DNA of 23,116 bases. Source: JBFLXN01 sp040755715 [NCBI: Candidatus Edwardsbacteria bacterium] (lineage in GTDB: Bacteria > Edwardsbacteria > AC1 > JBFLXN01). The first letter of the stretch is position 1. Every line of letters begins with the position of its first letter. Positions 14,854 through 23,116 of the stretch are shown in pieces. The stretch is from NCBI GenBank assembly GCA_040755715.1, contig JBFLXN010000026.1:1-23116 (forward strand), written 5' to 3'. The notes below the pieces were generated by a model. The model did no database searches and was not told the origin of the DNA. It saw only the letters and a list, made by a program, of their open reading frames with translations. The position numbers were made by a program, and so were the translations under genes.

Positions 14854-16173
14854 TTAGTATATCTCCTGTGGGGCAATTGTAGGTTTTTGCTGTTGGGCAA
14901 ATAATGGGATTCTCATAGATAATAAAAGTAGAATAATCATTGGAACCATATAACCGATATAACCGCATCCAATCACAACATTACCTCTTCCAATCGCCAT
15001 ATACCCAATGCCGATAATTGGTGAAATTGCACTTAAGCTAAATGACGAAAGATTGGTAATAAAATATTCAATTAATACAATAGCAAAACCAAATAACACA
15101 GGATATAATAATATGCCACCTGCCCCCACATTTACATAAGCATCGCCCCAAATAGTAGGATGCACACAGCCGGGTACTTTTATATTCTTAAATAATTGCT
15201 TTAAATCCGGATTTTCATCTAAAAAATCTGTCCAAAGATAATAGGTTATATCAACAGGTTTTATCTCAGGAAATATCTCTCTCGGCAAATATAATAATGC
15301 CAATCTCCGAAGGGTTACACCCGTTTTGTATGGGTATTTGTCGTAGTCTTTTTCTATAACGTTGTAATAATATAAGTAAATTTGTGATTCACCCCCAGAA
15401 ATATCAATATTCTTAAATGATGTATTTTGAAACCCGCTACTCAGCGCTGTTAAAAATCCCATTACCCCGAGTCCCCTGGTCAAACGTAAAAAAGTATGCG
15501 ATACAAATAAGACAATGCCCAATATCAATAATAAAAAACTTTTTTTAAGAACCGAGGTTGAAGAAATTATTATATCAATAATTATTGCACATCCTAATAC
15601 CAAAAAGATAGCTCTTGAACCGCTAATCTGTACGTGAAATAAGAGAAACAATGTAATTAAAATAGCCAATAGATAGTTGCGTTTTTTAATTAAAATCCAG
15701 AGAGCAGGAGTGGAAATAAAAACCAACATAGTCGATAGCGAATCCAATAGTCCCTCTGTTTCCCGGATTTGCACCCAGTTAGAAAGCAAAATAGAAGTCC
15801 CTCCTCTCAGGCGGATAAGAAATGAGACAATAAGAAGTACAATTATGACAATCAAGTAGCGGTTTAATCCTTTTTGTTTCTCTTTCTCAGCATAGTTCTT
15901 TCCCCCAACCCTTCTTTTTTGCAAAATTATCAAATCAAGACATATAACGATTAAGAAAAAAAGTGAGTTAGCTATTATCATCAAAATTTGGCCATAAATA
16001 AGTGAAGAATTGGAAAATTTATTTAATAGGTTATCAAAATTAAGGAGGGATACAAAATGTAATGTGAGCAAAGCCAACCAGAATATGCTATATATGCGTC
16101 TTCTTTGTAGTCCCCAAAGAAAACCTGCTAAAAGCACCAAGGCATTTAGAAAATATAACATTGTCAATTGCAT
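14854..16173 (-). CDS. Putative Wzy-type oligosaccharide repeat-unit polymerase
   Basis: A 439-residue integral membrane protein with about eleven hydrophobic segments and a large loop in the second half (about 255-345) containing conserved-looking RRLALLYLPREIFPE and HPTIWGDAYVNVGAGG. Wzy polymerases are poorly conserved in sequence, so the call rests on topology, the oligosaccharide repeat-unit polymerase-like loop (the GDAY-x-N segment), and position directly after the flippase gene. It would join repeat units at the periplasmic face. A WaaL-like protein is encoded separately at 5132-6352, so both polymerase and ligase roles seem filled. Confidence 0.75.
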   Translation of the reverse strand: MQLTMLYFLNALVLLAGFLWGLQRRRIYSIFWLALLTLHFVSLLNFDNLLNKFSNSSLIYGQILMIIANSLFFLIVICLDLIILQKRRVGGKNYAEKEKQKGLNRYLIVIIVLLIVSFLIRLRGGTSILLSNWVQIRETEGLLDSLSTMLVFISTPALWILIKKRNYLLAILITLFLLFHVQISGSRAIFLVLGCAIIIDIIISSTSVLKKSFLLLILGIVLFVSHTFLRLTRGLGVMGFLTALSSGFQNTSFKNIDISGGESQIYLYYYNVIEKDYDKYPYKTGVTLRRLALLYLPREIFPEIKPVDITYYLWTDFLDENPDLKQLFKNIKVPGCVHPTIWGDAYVNVGAGGILLYPVLFGFAIVLIEYFITNLSSFSLSAISPIIGIGYMAIGRGNVVIGCGYIGYMVPMIILLLLSMRIPLFAQQQKPTIAPQEIY

Positions 16174-16225
16174 TAGACATATCCCTCATTAATGGCAATA
16201 ATCAAAATCATAAGCGCACTTGAAT

Positions 16226-17497
16226 CTAAGATGATCTTAACATTTCAAATGCCCGTGAGGGAGAAACTCCTGCTATCCGAGTTATCGGCCAACCTGTCTC
16301 TTGCGAGGCTACAACACACATATAAATCATACTTGCGAATTCTCCTATAACCCAGGCCAACGCCGCTCCTGTAAGTGATGATGATAAGCCTAAATATAAC
16401 GCTGAAAAAACTGTTGCAGTTTTGATTATCCAACCCACAGCAGTTGCCGACGGATTTCCGACCGCCAATAGCAGAGATGAAAGAAGCCTATTTTGATAAA
16501 ATGCAAATAATCCAAACAATAACACGCGTGTCGATTCCGTTGAGCCCAATAATTTCTCTCCAAAAACCATAGCTGTAATCGATCTCACAAGGACCACCGA
16601 AAACATCACTCCGGCAAGCGCTATCACAAGCCCAAGGTGAGAAAGTAATGAATAAGAATTCACAGTCCCTTTCTTCCATTTTTCGCCTGCCCAATCATTG
16701 AAAAGTATTGGAGCAATCATATTTAATGGTGTCACGCTGGCAGTTATAAAAAGAACTGAAATACTGAAATTTCCACAAGTAGCATCAGAAATACCTCCCC
16801 GTCTTAATATCGCATAAGTCCCAACAATGCAAAGACTCGCGGCAACCGATGGTATAAATGACCAAAATCCGTATTTTGCCACCTTTCCGACGAGTTCTTT
16901 GTCAAATGTCCACTTCCCAAATATACTTTTCTTGAATATAAACATCGGAAATAAGAATGAAATAATTGAAGCAAAAACAGATGCAAGAACCAATTTTTCA
17001 TAATTCACCGCATGCCAAATAAAATAAATCAAAAAGATGAAAAAAGCTGGCATGATAGAAACAAGATTAAATATATAGTTTGATTTTGTTGATAAACAGA
17101 CAGACCTATACATCCCGTGAAGCATCATTCCAAAAGATGCAACGGCCAAAGACAAGACTGCCAAGAGATTAAAGCCGGTGGATTCTGCAATTCCTGTTGT
17201 ATAAGCCACGATAGCTATAATAACAAATACCAATCCGAATAGAGAACAGTAGCGGTTAATAAATTTTACTACAAAATCTACATTTAAAATCTTGGTGTTT
17301 ATCATATATATAAATGCCTGAGGGAAACCAAAAATAGCTGTGTTCGCGAATAGGTCTACTGCTGACCGGTAGTAACTGAGGTATCCTTGGGCTTCCGCTC
17401 CATAGCGCCGTGTGACAATTATACTCACAAATAGTGTAGAGATAGCCCCAATCAACTGTAATAGGAGAGTAATAACTAATTTACTTCTAAGTCTCAT
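16226..17497 (-). CDS. Wzx-type polysaccharide flippase (MOP/MATE-like superfamily)
   Basis: A 423-residue membrane protein with about twelve hydrophobic segments. The N-terminus, LLLQLIGAISTLFVSIIVTRRYGAEAQGYLSYY read as two pieces (13-31 and 32-45), has the pattern of Wzx flippases: a helix, then an arginine pair before YG. Such proteins move undecaprenyl-linked repeat units across the inner membrane. The length is at the short end of the family. It lies between the epimerase and the Wzy candidate, consistent with a Wzx/Wzy pathway. No clear ribosome-binding site is seen before the ATG. Confidence 0.82.
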   Translation of the reverse strand: MRLRSKLVITLLLQLIGAISTLFVSIIVTRRYGAEAQGYLSYYRSAVDLFANTAIFGFPQAFIYMINTKILNVDFVVKFINRYCSLFGLVFVIIAIVAYTTGIAESTGFNLLAVLSLAVASFGMMLHGMYRSVCLSTKSNYIFNLVSIMPAFFIFLIYFIWHAVNYEKLVLASVFASIISFLFPMFIFKKSIFGKWTFDKELVGKVAKYGFWSFIPSVAASLCIVGTYAILRRGGISDATCGNFSISVLFITASVTPLNMIAPILFNDWAGEKWKKGTVNSYSLLSHLGLVIALAGVMFSVVLVRSITAMVFGEKLLGSTESTRVLLFGLFAFYQNRLLSSLLLAVGNPSATAVGWIIKTATVFSALYLGLSSSLTGAALAWVIGEFASMIYMCVVASQETGWPITRIAGVSPSRAFEMLRSS

Positions 17498-17553
17498 TTA
17501 GAATTTGCAGATAAATTATTTTCTGTAATACCTCTTGCTATTCTCGGCATCAC

Positions 17554-18762
17554 TTAATCATCCTCTTGACAGTAAAAACCAGCCTCTCCACTTTTTGCCT
17601 GAAGTATTTTTACTACCTTTCTCGCAGTGTCTCCCTTCCCAAAGGTGTCTTGTGATGTATGAAAAGTGATAGGTGATGCATTAATAGTGGCATTGATTAT
17701 CTTTTTCCCACTTGCTCCAACAATTATATTCCATTTATTTTCCACTATCTCCACCCATTCGCTATCATTCCTCAAAGTAACACAGGGTACTTCTAAAAGA
17801 TAGGCTTCCTTCTGGACTCCGCCCGAATCCGTAAGGATTTTGCAGGCATTCTTCTCAAGAAGGAGCATATCAAAATAGCTCACAGGGTTAATAATTCTAA
17901 GCAAGGAATAGGAAGTAGGTAGCAAAAAGTTCAAAGATTCCAAAACTTTCCGTGTCCTCGGATGCAAAGGAACTATAACAGGTTTTTCTTTACCTATCTC
18001 CACCAATGCTTCAAATATATTTTTGAGATTCTCTTCATTATCAGTATTTTCCGCTCTGTGAACAGTAGCAAGGTAATAAGATTTAGGTGATAAGTTATAA
18101 GTGCTAAGGATATTGGACTTTTCCTCTGCTATTTCAAAACATATCAAAAGTGCATCATACATTATATCTCCAACATTGATGATGACCGGAGCCAAAATGT
18201 CTAATGCTGATGAAGATGGATAAGATGGATGCAAAAGGTTGAGGCTATCATCTATCAATTTCCCATTGTTTACAATACCGTTAAATCCTTCTTTCTGGAG
18301 ATTCCTAACGGCAGTCTCTGTCGGACAAAAGAGGATAGACGAAATATGATCTGTTAGAACCCTATCTATCTCTTCTGGCATATATTTATCGTAACTTCTC
18401 AAACCAGCCTCTATATGTGCCACAGGAATGTGAAGCTTTGCCGCGGCGAGGGCCCCTGCAAGTGTGGAATTGGTATCGCCATAAACTATCACGCAGTCTG
18501 GTTTCTCTTGCAAAAGGACTTCTTCTATCCTCTTAAGCATCTCCCCTGTTTGCCAGCCATGAATTCCAGAACCTACCTCAAGGCTGTAGTCAGGCTCGGG
18601 AATTCCGAGTTCATCAAAGAATACTTTTGACATTAGATAATCATAGTGCTGTCCAGTATGCACTATGATATGCCTCACATTATTTTTTTTGCTGAATTCC
18701 CTGTACAATGGTGCTACCTTTATAAACTGTGGTCTTGCTCCAACGACAGAAACTATTTTCAT
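17554..18762 (-). CDS. Non-hydrolysing UDP-GlcNAc 2-epimerase family (WecB/WbpI-like) with an inserted loop
   Basis: The family inverts C2 of UDP-GlcNAc or of UDP-2,3-diacetamido glucuronate. The N-terminal [13 protein letters not shown] (7-19), HTGQHYD (35-41), [19 protein letters not shown] (116-134), [11 protein letters not shown] (232-242) and [10 protein letters not shown] (311-320) are all present. At 402 residues it is longer than usual (about 365-380) because of residues about 163-194, inserted where other members pass almost directly from KEGF to VGDIMYDAL. The insert includes HPS-YPS-SSA, encoded by three 9-bp units. Because its neighbours are WbpB-D and WbpE-like enzymes, I favour the WbpI role over WecB. 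It overlaps the upstream aminotransferase gene by 4 bp. The catalytic residues lie outside the insert, so activity is plausible. Confidence 0.9.
   Translation of the reverse strand: MKIVSVVGARPQFIKVAPLYREFSKKNNVRHIIVHTGQHYDYLMSKVFFDELGIPEPDYSLEVGSGIHGWQTGEMLKRIEEVLLQEKPDCVIVYGDTNSTLAGALAAAKLHIPVAHIEAGLRSYDKYMPEEIDRVLTDHISSILFCPTETAVRNLQKEGFNGIVNNGKLIDDSLNLLHPSYPSSSALDILAPVIINVGDIMYDALLICFEIAEEKSNILSTYNLSPKSYYLATVHRAENTDNEENLKNIFEALVEIGKEKPVIVPLHPRTRKVLESLNFLLPTSYSLLRIINPVSYFDMLLLEKNACKILTDSGGVQKEAYLLEVPCVTLRNDSEWVEIVENKWNIIVGASGKKIINATINASPITFHTSQDTFGKGDTARKVVKILQAKSGEAGFYCQEDD
18181..18276 (-). repeat. Repeat-derived insertion in the epimerase gene
   Basis: The extra codons 163-194 include three 9-bp units on the minus strand, CATCCATCT, TATCCATCT and TCATCAGCA (about 18206-18232). 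The insert is in frame. Its boundaries are judged by comparison with the remembered family pattern and could shift by several codons. Confidence 0.55.
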
Positions 18763-19946
18763 GTCAAATCCCTTATAACCTCTACTATCTCTTCTATCTG
18801 TTCTCTTGTCAACTCCGGATACATAGGCAAAGAGAGAACTTCATCTTGCATTCTTTCACTTACCGGAAAGTCTCCTTTTTTATATCCTAAGCCTTTATAA
18901 GCTTCTTGAAGATGTAAAGAGAGTGGATAGTAAATAGCCGTGGCAATTCTTCTTTCATTCACAGATTTCTGAACCGTATCTCTAAATTTACTACTTACCC
19001 GAATTGTATAATAATTGAATGAATGTTTGACATTAGAAGAAACATAGGGCACAGTAACTTCTGTGTTTTTAAAAAAATCTCTGTAATAATCGGCGTTCTT
19101 TCTTCTCTTTTCGTTCCATTCTTCAATGTATTTCAATTTTACTTTTAGAATAGCCGCTTGTATTGTATCAAGCCTACTATTAAATCCATTCTCGGAATAG
19201 AAGTATTTTATCTTACTCCCGTGATTACGCAATATCTTAATCTTATCTGCAATTTTCTCATCATTCGTTATTATCATTCCGCCATCTCCATACGCTCCTA
19301 AATTTTTTGCCGGGAAGAAACTAAAACAGCCAGCATCACCCATTGAACCTACCTTCTTCCATTCACCTTTTTTGTTGTCAGTCGTTGGTTTTTGGGTTTC
19401 GATTTTTAATTTTTGATTTTTGATATTTGATTTTTGATATTTAATCAGGTATTCTGCCCCAAACGCCTGAGCACAATCTTCTATCACTTTCAGATTATAT
19501 TTTTCTGCTATCCCTAATATTTCATCCATTTCTGCAGGATGGCCGTAGAGATGAACAGGAACTATTGCTTTGGTCTTTGAAGTAATCTTTTCTTCAATTT
19601 GTTGTGAGTCAAGGTTATATGTCCTAAAATCAATATCACTGAATATGACCTTTGCGCCAGTTTGAAAAATAGTCTCGGTAGTGGCAATAAAGGTGAAAGG
19701 TGTAGTAATTACTTCATCTCCTGACCCGATGCCACAGGTTAAAAGTGCTAGTCTTAATGCATCTGTCCCGGATGCTACGCCAACGGCGTATTTAACCCCA
19801 CAATACTTTGCCACTTCTTCTTCTAATTCTTTTACTTGCGGTCCCAAGATGAATTGGCTTTCTCTAATTACTTCCTCTATTGCAGAATCAATTTCTGGCT
19901 TTAGTCTCTGGTATTGAAGACTTAAATCTGCCAACGGAATGCTCAT
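18759..19946 (-). CDS. DegT-family aminotransferase, WbpE-like, with an inserted loop
   Basis: A PLP aminotransferase that would convert the 3-keto sugar made by the WbpB-like domain to a 3-amino sugar. Asp157 (VIEDCAQ) and the PLP lysine Lys214 ([17 protein letters not shown]) are present. The N-terminal [20 protein letters not shown] (60-79) is typical. It is 395 residues long against about 365-370 for relatives. Between GAEY and GSMGDAG it has 33 residues where the second DegT protein in this window has 5. Those residues are lysine-, asparagine- and glutamine-rich and encoded by 7-bp tandem repeats. It is followed by the epimerase with a 4-bp overlap. The active site seems intact, so the insert probably forms a tolerated surface loop. 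Confidence 0.92.
   Translation of the reverse strand: MSIPLADLSLQYQRLKPEIDSAIEEVIRESQFILGPQVKELEEEVAKYCGVKYAVGVASGTDALRLALLTCGIGSGDEVITTPFTFIATTETIFQTGAKVIFSDIDFRTYNLDSQQIEEKITSKTKAIVPVHLYGHPAEMDEILGIAEKYNLKVIEDCAQAFGAEYLIKYQKSNIKNQKLKIETQKPTTDNKKGEWKKVGSMGDAGCFSFFPAKNLGAYGDGGMIITNDEKIADKIKILRNHGSKIKYFYSENGFNSRLDTIQAAILKVKLKYIEEWNEKRRKNADYYRDFFKNTEVTVPYVSSNVKHSFNYYTIRVSSKFRDTVQKSVNERRIATAIYYPLSLHLQEAYKGLGYKKGDFPVSERMQDEVLSLPMYPELTREQIEEIVEVIRDLT
19356..19450 (-). repeat. Heptamer-repeat insertion in the WbpE-like gene
   Basis: Six tandem 7-bp units occupy 19401-19442 exactly: GATTTTT, AATTTTT, GATTTTT, GATATTT, GATTTTT, GATATTT (plus strand). Their total, 42 bp, keeps the reading frame. A second part (about 19371-19398) is rich in GTTG and TTTGGG words. 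Together they encode the extra loop of residues about 167-197. Confidence 0.8.
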
Positions 19947-20235
19947 TTCTTATCCCCCTTCTTAAATTCAATTTAGCCTCGAATGGATACTAAGAGAAAC
20001 TTATAGAAATTTATGGAAACTTATTGAAATTCATTGCCGTGCCAAAGGCAGATCCACCCTCGGTCATAGACCCTTTGGGCATAGCCCAACAGGCGAGACC
20101 GTAGCGGAAGATTTATTGTCGTTCATGATTTCTACAAATTTCCACTAATTTCAATATATTTCTATTATTGGGGTTTCCCAATCTCTGCGAATTTCCATCA
20201 ATTTCTATTTCTTAAATTAGGGCTCATGCCTGGTT
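19947..20235. other. Gap between two Wbp-pathway genes, filled by a compound repeat
   Basis: No supported coding sequence. Nearly all of this gap is one compound element: a left 10-bp array, a GC-rich core and a right 10-bp array, followed by more ATTTC-type units at 20191-20210 and a small TTGGG/CCCAA hairpin at 20168-20181. The surrounding genes are otherwise tightly packed. Confidence 0.6.
19991..20167. repeat. Inverted array of 10-bp GAAAT repeats, element 2, with GC-rich core
   Basis: The left arm (19991-20034) is four 10-bp units, TAAGAGAAAC, TTATAGAAAT, TTATGGAAAC, TTATTGAAAT. The right arm (20125-20167) reads as ATTTCTACAA, ATTTCCACTA, ATTTCAATAT, ATTTCTATTA from 20128. The reverse complement of the right arm lines up with the left arm at about three bases in four. 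The 90-bp core is GC-rich and contains CCCTCGGTCATAGACC (20057-20072), which also occurs inside the gatC insertion. Confidence 0.75.
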
Positions 20236-21828
20236 TCATTTCTCTACTGGGACTACTCTGTCTTTTATTTTCCGATATTCTTTATGACAAGACTGGCATC
20301 TTCCTTTAGATTTATTAAATTTAATTTTGAAGCCGCACTCACACATCCAGCCTGTCAGGCGAGCTGGATTGTCACCGCGGACTAAAGCGTAAGGAGGAAT
20401 ATCTCTTGTTACCACGGCCCCGGCAGCAACAAATGCATGCTCCCCAATAGTATTACCACACAGAATCGTAGCATTTGCACCAATAGTGGCTCCACGCTTT
20501 ACTACCGTCTTTAAAAAATCGCTCAATGTATTTCTCGGATAAGCTGAGCGCGGATTCAATACATTGGTAAAAACACAAGAAGGACCACAAAAGACCTCGT
20601 CTTCTAAAATTACCCCATCATAGAGAGAAACATTATTTTGAACCTTAACATTGTTGCCCATAACAACTGTAGAATGCACCACTACATTCTGGCCAATACT
20701 ACAGTTCTTTCCTATCTTCGCTCCTTTCATAATATGAGAGAAATGCCACACTTTTGTTCCTTCTCCAATTTCTACAGGTCTATCTACCACTGCCGTTTCG
20801 TGAATAAAGACTTTCTTTTCGTCTTTTGCTCTTAACGAAACTGTCTTTCCTTTCTCTTCTAAAGAATGCTGGCAGGCTTCTAATATCTCTAATACCCTTA
20901 ATCCGTTCTCTCCATCAGTTTTTGGTCTTTTGCCTGAAACAATGCAATCTAAAAAATGCTGGCATTCTAATTGTAACGGTTCTGCTTTTTCAAAATCTAC
21001 AATCTCTGCCTCTTTCTTCTGCGGAATAGGAACTCTGGCTTTCCAGTCAATCTTATGAGGATATAACAAGAGCTTCGTCTCAGAAGCAAGGTCATCAAAA
21101 ACAGCCATCTTGTCTTGACCAATAACTACTAATTTCTGTTCCTTGTATGGATGAAGCCAGCTGACAAAGATATGCCCCTTGGCTCCACTTTTGAAATCAA
21201 AATTTGTCATAGTTACATCAGCAATATGAGGGTAAAGATAATTTCCGCCAAAAGTTGCCACCTCCTCTGGACTCTCGTCTAAGAGATATAGCATTACAGA
21301 AATATCATGTGGGGCAAAACTCCAAAGAATATTCTCTTCTGTCCTGAATCTTCCCAGATTGAGCCGCTGGGAATAGACATAGTTAATCTTTCCCAATGTT
21401 CCTTTTTCTATTAACTCTTTGAGTCTATTCATCGCGGGATGATATTCTAAAATATGCCCTACCATCAAAATTTTGTCTTCTTGTCTAGCCAAATCAACCA
21501 ATTCTTTTCCTTCCTTAAATTTTAATGCTAATGGTTTCTCTACAAACACATCCTTTCCAGCCATTAGTCCTTCCTTAGCCATAGGATAATGAAGTGCTGC
21601 CGGTGTAGATATGACTAATGCTTCTACCAAAGCGTCGCCCAATAAATCCATAAAAGAGCTGTAACTCTTTACCTCAGGATAGGCAGAACCGTAGTGTTCC
21701 AAAGCCTCCCGTGAGGTATCACAAATGGCGTACAATGCTCCCAATTTGGCAAAATTTCTAATTAGATTTTTGCCCCATTGTCCACCTCCAACCACAGCAA
21801 CTCTGGGAATCCTCGTTTTATTTTGCAT
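20236..21828 (-). CDS. Fusion of UDP-GlcNAcA 3-dehydrogenase (WbpB-like) and N-acetyltransferase (WbpD-like) with a C-terminal zinc-ribbon
   Basis: A 530-residue two-enzyme protein. Residues 1 to about 335 are a Gfo/Idh/MocA oxidoreductase: [11 protein letters not shown] (11-21), EKP (97-99) and the catalytic-type WSFAPHD (169-175). Residues about 340-490 are a left-handed beta-helix acyltransferase of hexapeptide repeats ([19 protein letters not shown], then [29 protein letters not shown]). In the UDP-2,3-diacetamido sugar pathway these are the separate enzymes WbpB/WlbA and WbpD/WlbB, with WbpE acting between them, so the fusion joins non-consecutive steps. The tail has Cys496, Cys498, Cys511 and Cys514, a zinc-ribbon pattern. 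A ribosome-binding site, GGAGAG, precedes the ATG by about nine bases. The genes for the other steps follow downstream; WbpA is not in the window. Confidence 0.92.
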   Translation of the reverse strand: MQNKTRIPRVAVVGGGQWGKNLIRNFAKLGALYAICDTSREALEHYGSAYPEVKSYSSFMDLLGDALVEALVISTPAALHYPMAKEGLMAGKDVFVEKPLALKFKEGKELVDLARQEDKILMVGHILEYHPAMNRLKELIEKGTLGKINYVYSQRLNLGRFRTEENILWSFAPHDISVMLYLLDESPEEVATFGGNYLYPHIADVTMTNFDFKSGAKGHIFVSWLHPYKEQKLVVIGQDKMAVFDDLASETKLLLYPHKIDWKARVPIPQKKEAEIVDFEKAEPLQLECQHFLDCIVSGKRPKTDGENGLRVLEILEACQHSLEEKGKTVSLRAKDEKKVFIHETAVVDRPVEIGEGTKVWHFSHIMKGAKIGKNCSIGQNVVVHSTVVMGNNVKVQNNVSLYDGVILEDEVFCGPSCVFTNVLNPRSAYPRNTLSDFLKTVVKRGATIGANATILCGNTIGEHAFVAAGAVVTRDIPPYALVRGDNPARLTGWMCECGFKIKFNKSKGRCQSCHKEYRKIKDRVVPVEK

Positions 21829-21917
21829 AATTTATATCTCTCCGTTTCTAAACATTTTGTGTAGATTCTTAACTTTAACAATTCAATAAGATTAAAACCA
21901 TCCGAGCTTATTCTTTT

Positions 21918-23009
21918 TTAGGGACTTCCTATCATTGGCTTCTTTCGCTCAACAATTGCAGTTGAGCCGGAAATTTCAACTCTTGTTGAACTGCCTATTG
22001 CTTTTCTATAAATAGTATAGTCTTCTCGCAACACAATCGCTTGATACCTATTGCTTTCTATCATGCTGTTCAACGAATCTTGAGAAGGATAAGACAAGTA
22101 GTCAGTTGACATTTTACTATAGAATACTTTTTTCATTCTAACGACAAGATCAGGTTCAATGTTATTTTTTTGATAGTAGTTAATTACATCTTGCCGCTTT
22201 AAATTAGGAAAATAAGATATTGGTTGCAGCCAAACCGTATTGGTAGCAGGAAGCATAGATGTAAGCAAGTAACCCGCCGGGAACCTATCGTAGAAAAGAA
22301 TCTTATCCCCTGGCCTGGAAACAGCCTTTATGTCATCACAAAGAACAGTTAGATAATCGTTTTTCTCCTTGCTTGTGTAAAGTCCCCTAAAGGGGCCTGA
22401 TTCAACCTTAGTCTTTAGATCTTGTATATTGTCGTCTCGATATAGTATAGAATACTGAAAATTAAGAAGCATAAATAGCACTAGAGTAGGTAAAACAATT
22501 TGTAATTTCATATTACTAAAATGCGCAGAGCCTTTAGGAAATTCTATTCCTGAGAATAAAACTACTAAGAAAACCAGTGTTACTATACTTCCTGGAAACA
22601 AACCTACCGAAGCATTTATATGGCTATTACTACTAGTCCAGGCCGTGGTCATACCTGCGATAAATGAAGGTATCCAGATTCCGTAAAAGAGCTGTCGTGC
22701 AAACTTTTTGTTCCCGATAAGTAAGAACAAATAAGGGGCTAACAGACTAAAATAAAGAATGTATCCTGAAGAAGACAAGAGTCCGGTAAATCTAGAAAAA
22801 ACAGGAACTACAGGAAGAGAAAAAAGCATGTACCTGAACAGGTGCGGTTTTTTTCTAAACCCTACTAATATAATAACCAAGACAAGTGTCAACAAGGTTT
22901 TATGTTCATATTCATTCCAAATATCACCAAGCACACTTATGATTTTACCTATATTTCCCATCTGAATCCCAAACGACCCAGTATAAGCCACACTAGTGGT
23001 CTGTGACAC
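21918..23009 (-). pseudogene. Truncated membrane protein, probably a glycosyltransferase remnant
   Basis: The open frame codes for 363 residues: about six or seven membrane helices (roughly 35-200), then a soluble C-terminal domain (about 200-363) with KILFYDRFPAGYLL. This layout resembles the C-terminal part of PMT/ArnT-type (GT39/GT83) membrane glycosyltransferases, which have more N-terminal helices and a catalytic acidic motif in the first periplasmic loop; none of that is present. The only start is GTG at 23009, with no ribosome-binding site. That GTG overlaps the stop codon of a transposase-like frame, and an in-frame TAA lies a few codons further upstream. I read it as the 3' part of a gene cut by a mobile element. 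An intact gene with a short N-terminus cannot be excluded. Confidence 0.55.
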
Positions 23010-23116
23010 TAATTTTTGATATTGTAATAGAACCTGTTAAGTTTCTTACGAGCAATGTTCTTTGTAAACTGCCAGGAAACGGTTGCTTTCTGACGATTAC
23101 GTTGTCTGACCCAAGC
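23009..23116 (-). mobile_element. C-terminal end of a probable transposase
   Basis: The minus strand is open from the window edge for 35 codons and ends with TAG at 23009-23011. The peptide is strongly basic and aromatic: AWVRQRNRQKATVSWQFTK, then NIARKKLNRFYYNIKN. The W-Q-F-T segment followed by a basic A-R-x-K-L-x-R-x-Y pattern resembles the tail of some DDE transposases, but I cannot name the family from 35 residues. The sequence just beyond the stop (22985-23008) has short AGTGT/ACACT words that could belong to a terminal repeat; no full end is demonstrated. Confidence 0.45.

Noticed and set aside
17640-17690. GTGATG-rich stretch near the 3' end of the epimerase gene considered as a repeat insertion
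   Set aside because: The words resemble a repeat, but the coded region matches the expected length of the family's C-terminus.
17900-17935. Low-complexity stretch in the epimerase gene (CTACCTACTTCC-like on the minus strand) considered as another insertion
   Set aside because: The protein segment has about the normal family length here, so there is no evidence of added residues.

Overview
The window looks like a piece of a Gram-negative, low-GC genome from an uncultivated bacterial lineage. Omnitrophota or a similar candidate phylum is my guess, from the gene mix and the abundance of short degenerate intergenic repeats; no marker gene here fixes the taxonomy. Almost everything is coded on the minus strand. 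I saw no rRNA, tRNA or CRISPR array.

Layout from left to right: (1) 1-300 holds the first codons of a minus-strand gene whose ribosome-binding site lies in a hairpin, a pair of direct repeats, and an inverted array of 10-bp repeats. (2) 293-1736 holds gatC and a secreted protein with an LPP20-like C-terminal domain, both minus strand and both carrying in-frame insertions of the same palindrome-like repeat. (3) 1884-2918 is rlmN, the only plus-strand gene. (4) 2898-5089 is a minus-strand set ptsH-ptsI plus a 59-residue UVR-motif protein with a TTG start that is easy to miss. (5) 5132-23009 is a long minus-strand surface-polysaccharide locus. In transcription order it runs: a truncated membrane glycosyltransferase-like gene, a WbpB-WbpD fusion, a WbpE-like aminotransferase, a WbpI/WecB-like epimerase, Wzx flippase, Wzy polymerase, GT4 and GT2 glycosyltransferases, an initiating sugar-phosphate transferase, a split transketolase pair, a second DegT aminotransferase, a methyltransferase, a FlaA1/CapD-type dehydratase and a WaaL-type ligase. 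(6) The right edge carries the C-terminal end of a probable transposase, whose stop codon overlaps the apparent start of the truncated membrane gene.

Functionally, the WbpB-D fusion, WbpE-like and WbpI-like enzymes form a nearly complete route to a UDP-2,3-diacetamido-2,3-dideoxy-mannuronic-acid-type sugar; only the WbpA dehydrogenase is missing here. The transketolase pair, second aminotransferase and methyltransferase look like a second unusual-sugar module. Initiation, flipping, polymerisation and ligation enzymes are all present, so the locus probably makes an O-antigen or capsule-like polymer by the Wzy route.

The most interesting signal is not a gene. Several distinct families of short repeats (7-, 9- and 10-bp periodic tracts and a modular GC-rich palindrome-like element) occur between genes and also as in-frame insertions or tracts inside conserved genes: gatC, the LPP20-like gene, the WbpE-like aminotransferase, the epimerase, and a membrane helix of the GT2 enzyme. 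This resembles the in-frame palindromic elements known from Rickettsia, but with several unrelated repeat types in one short region.
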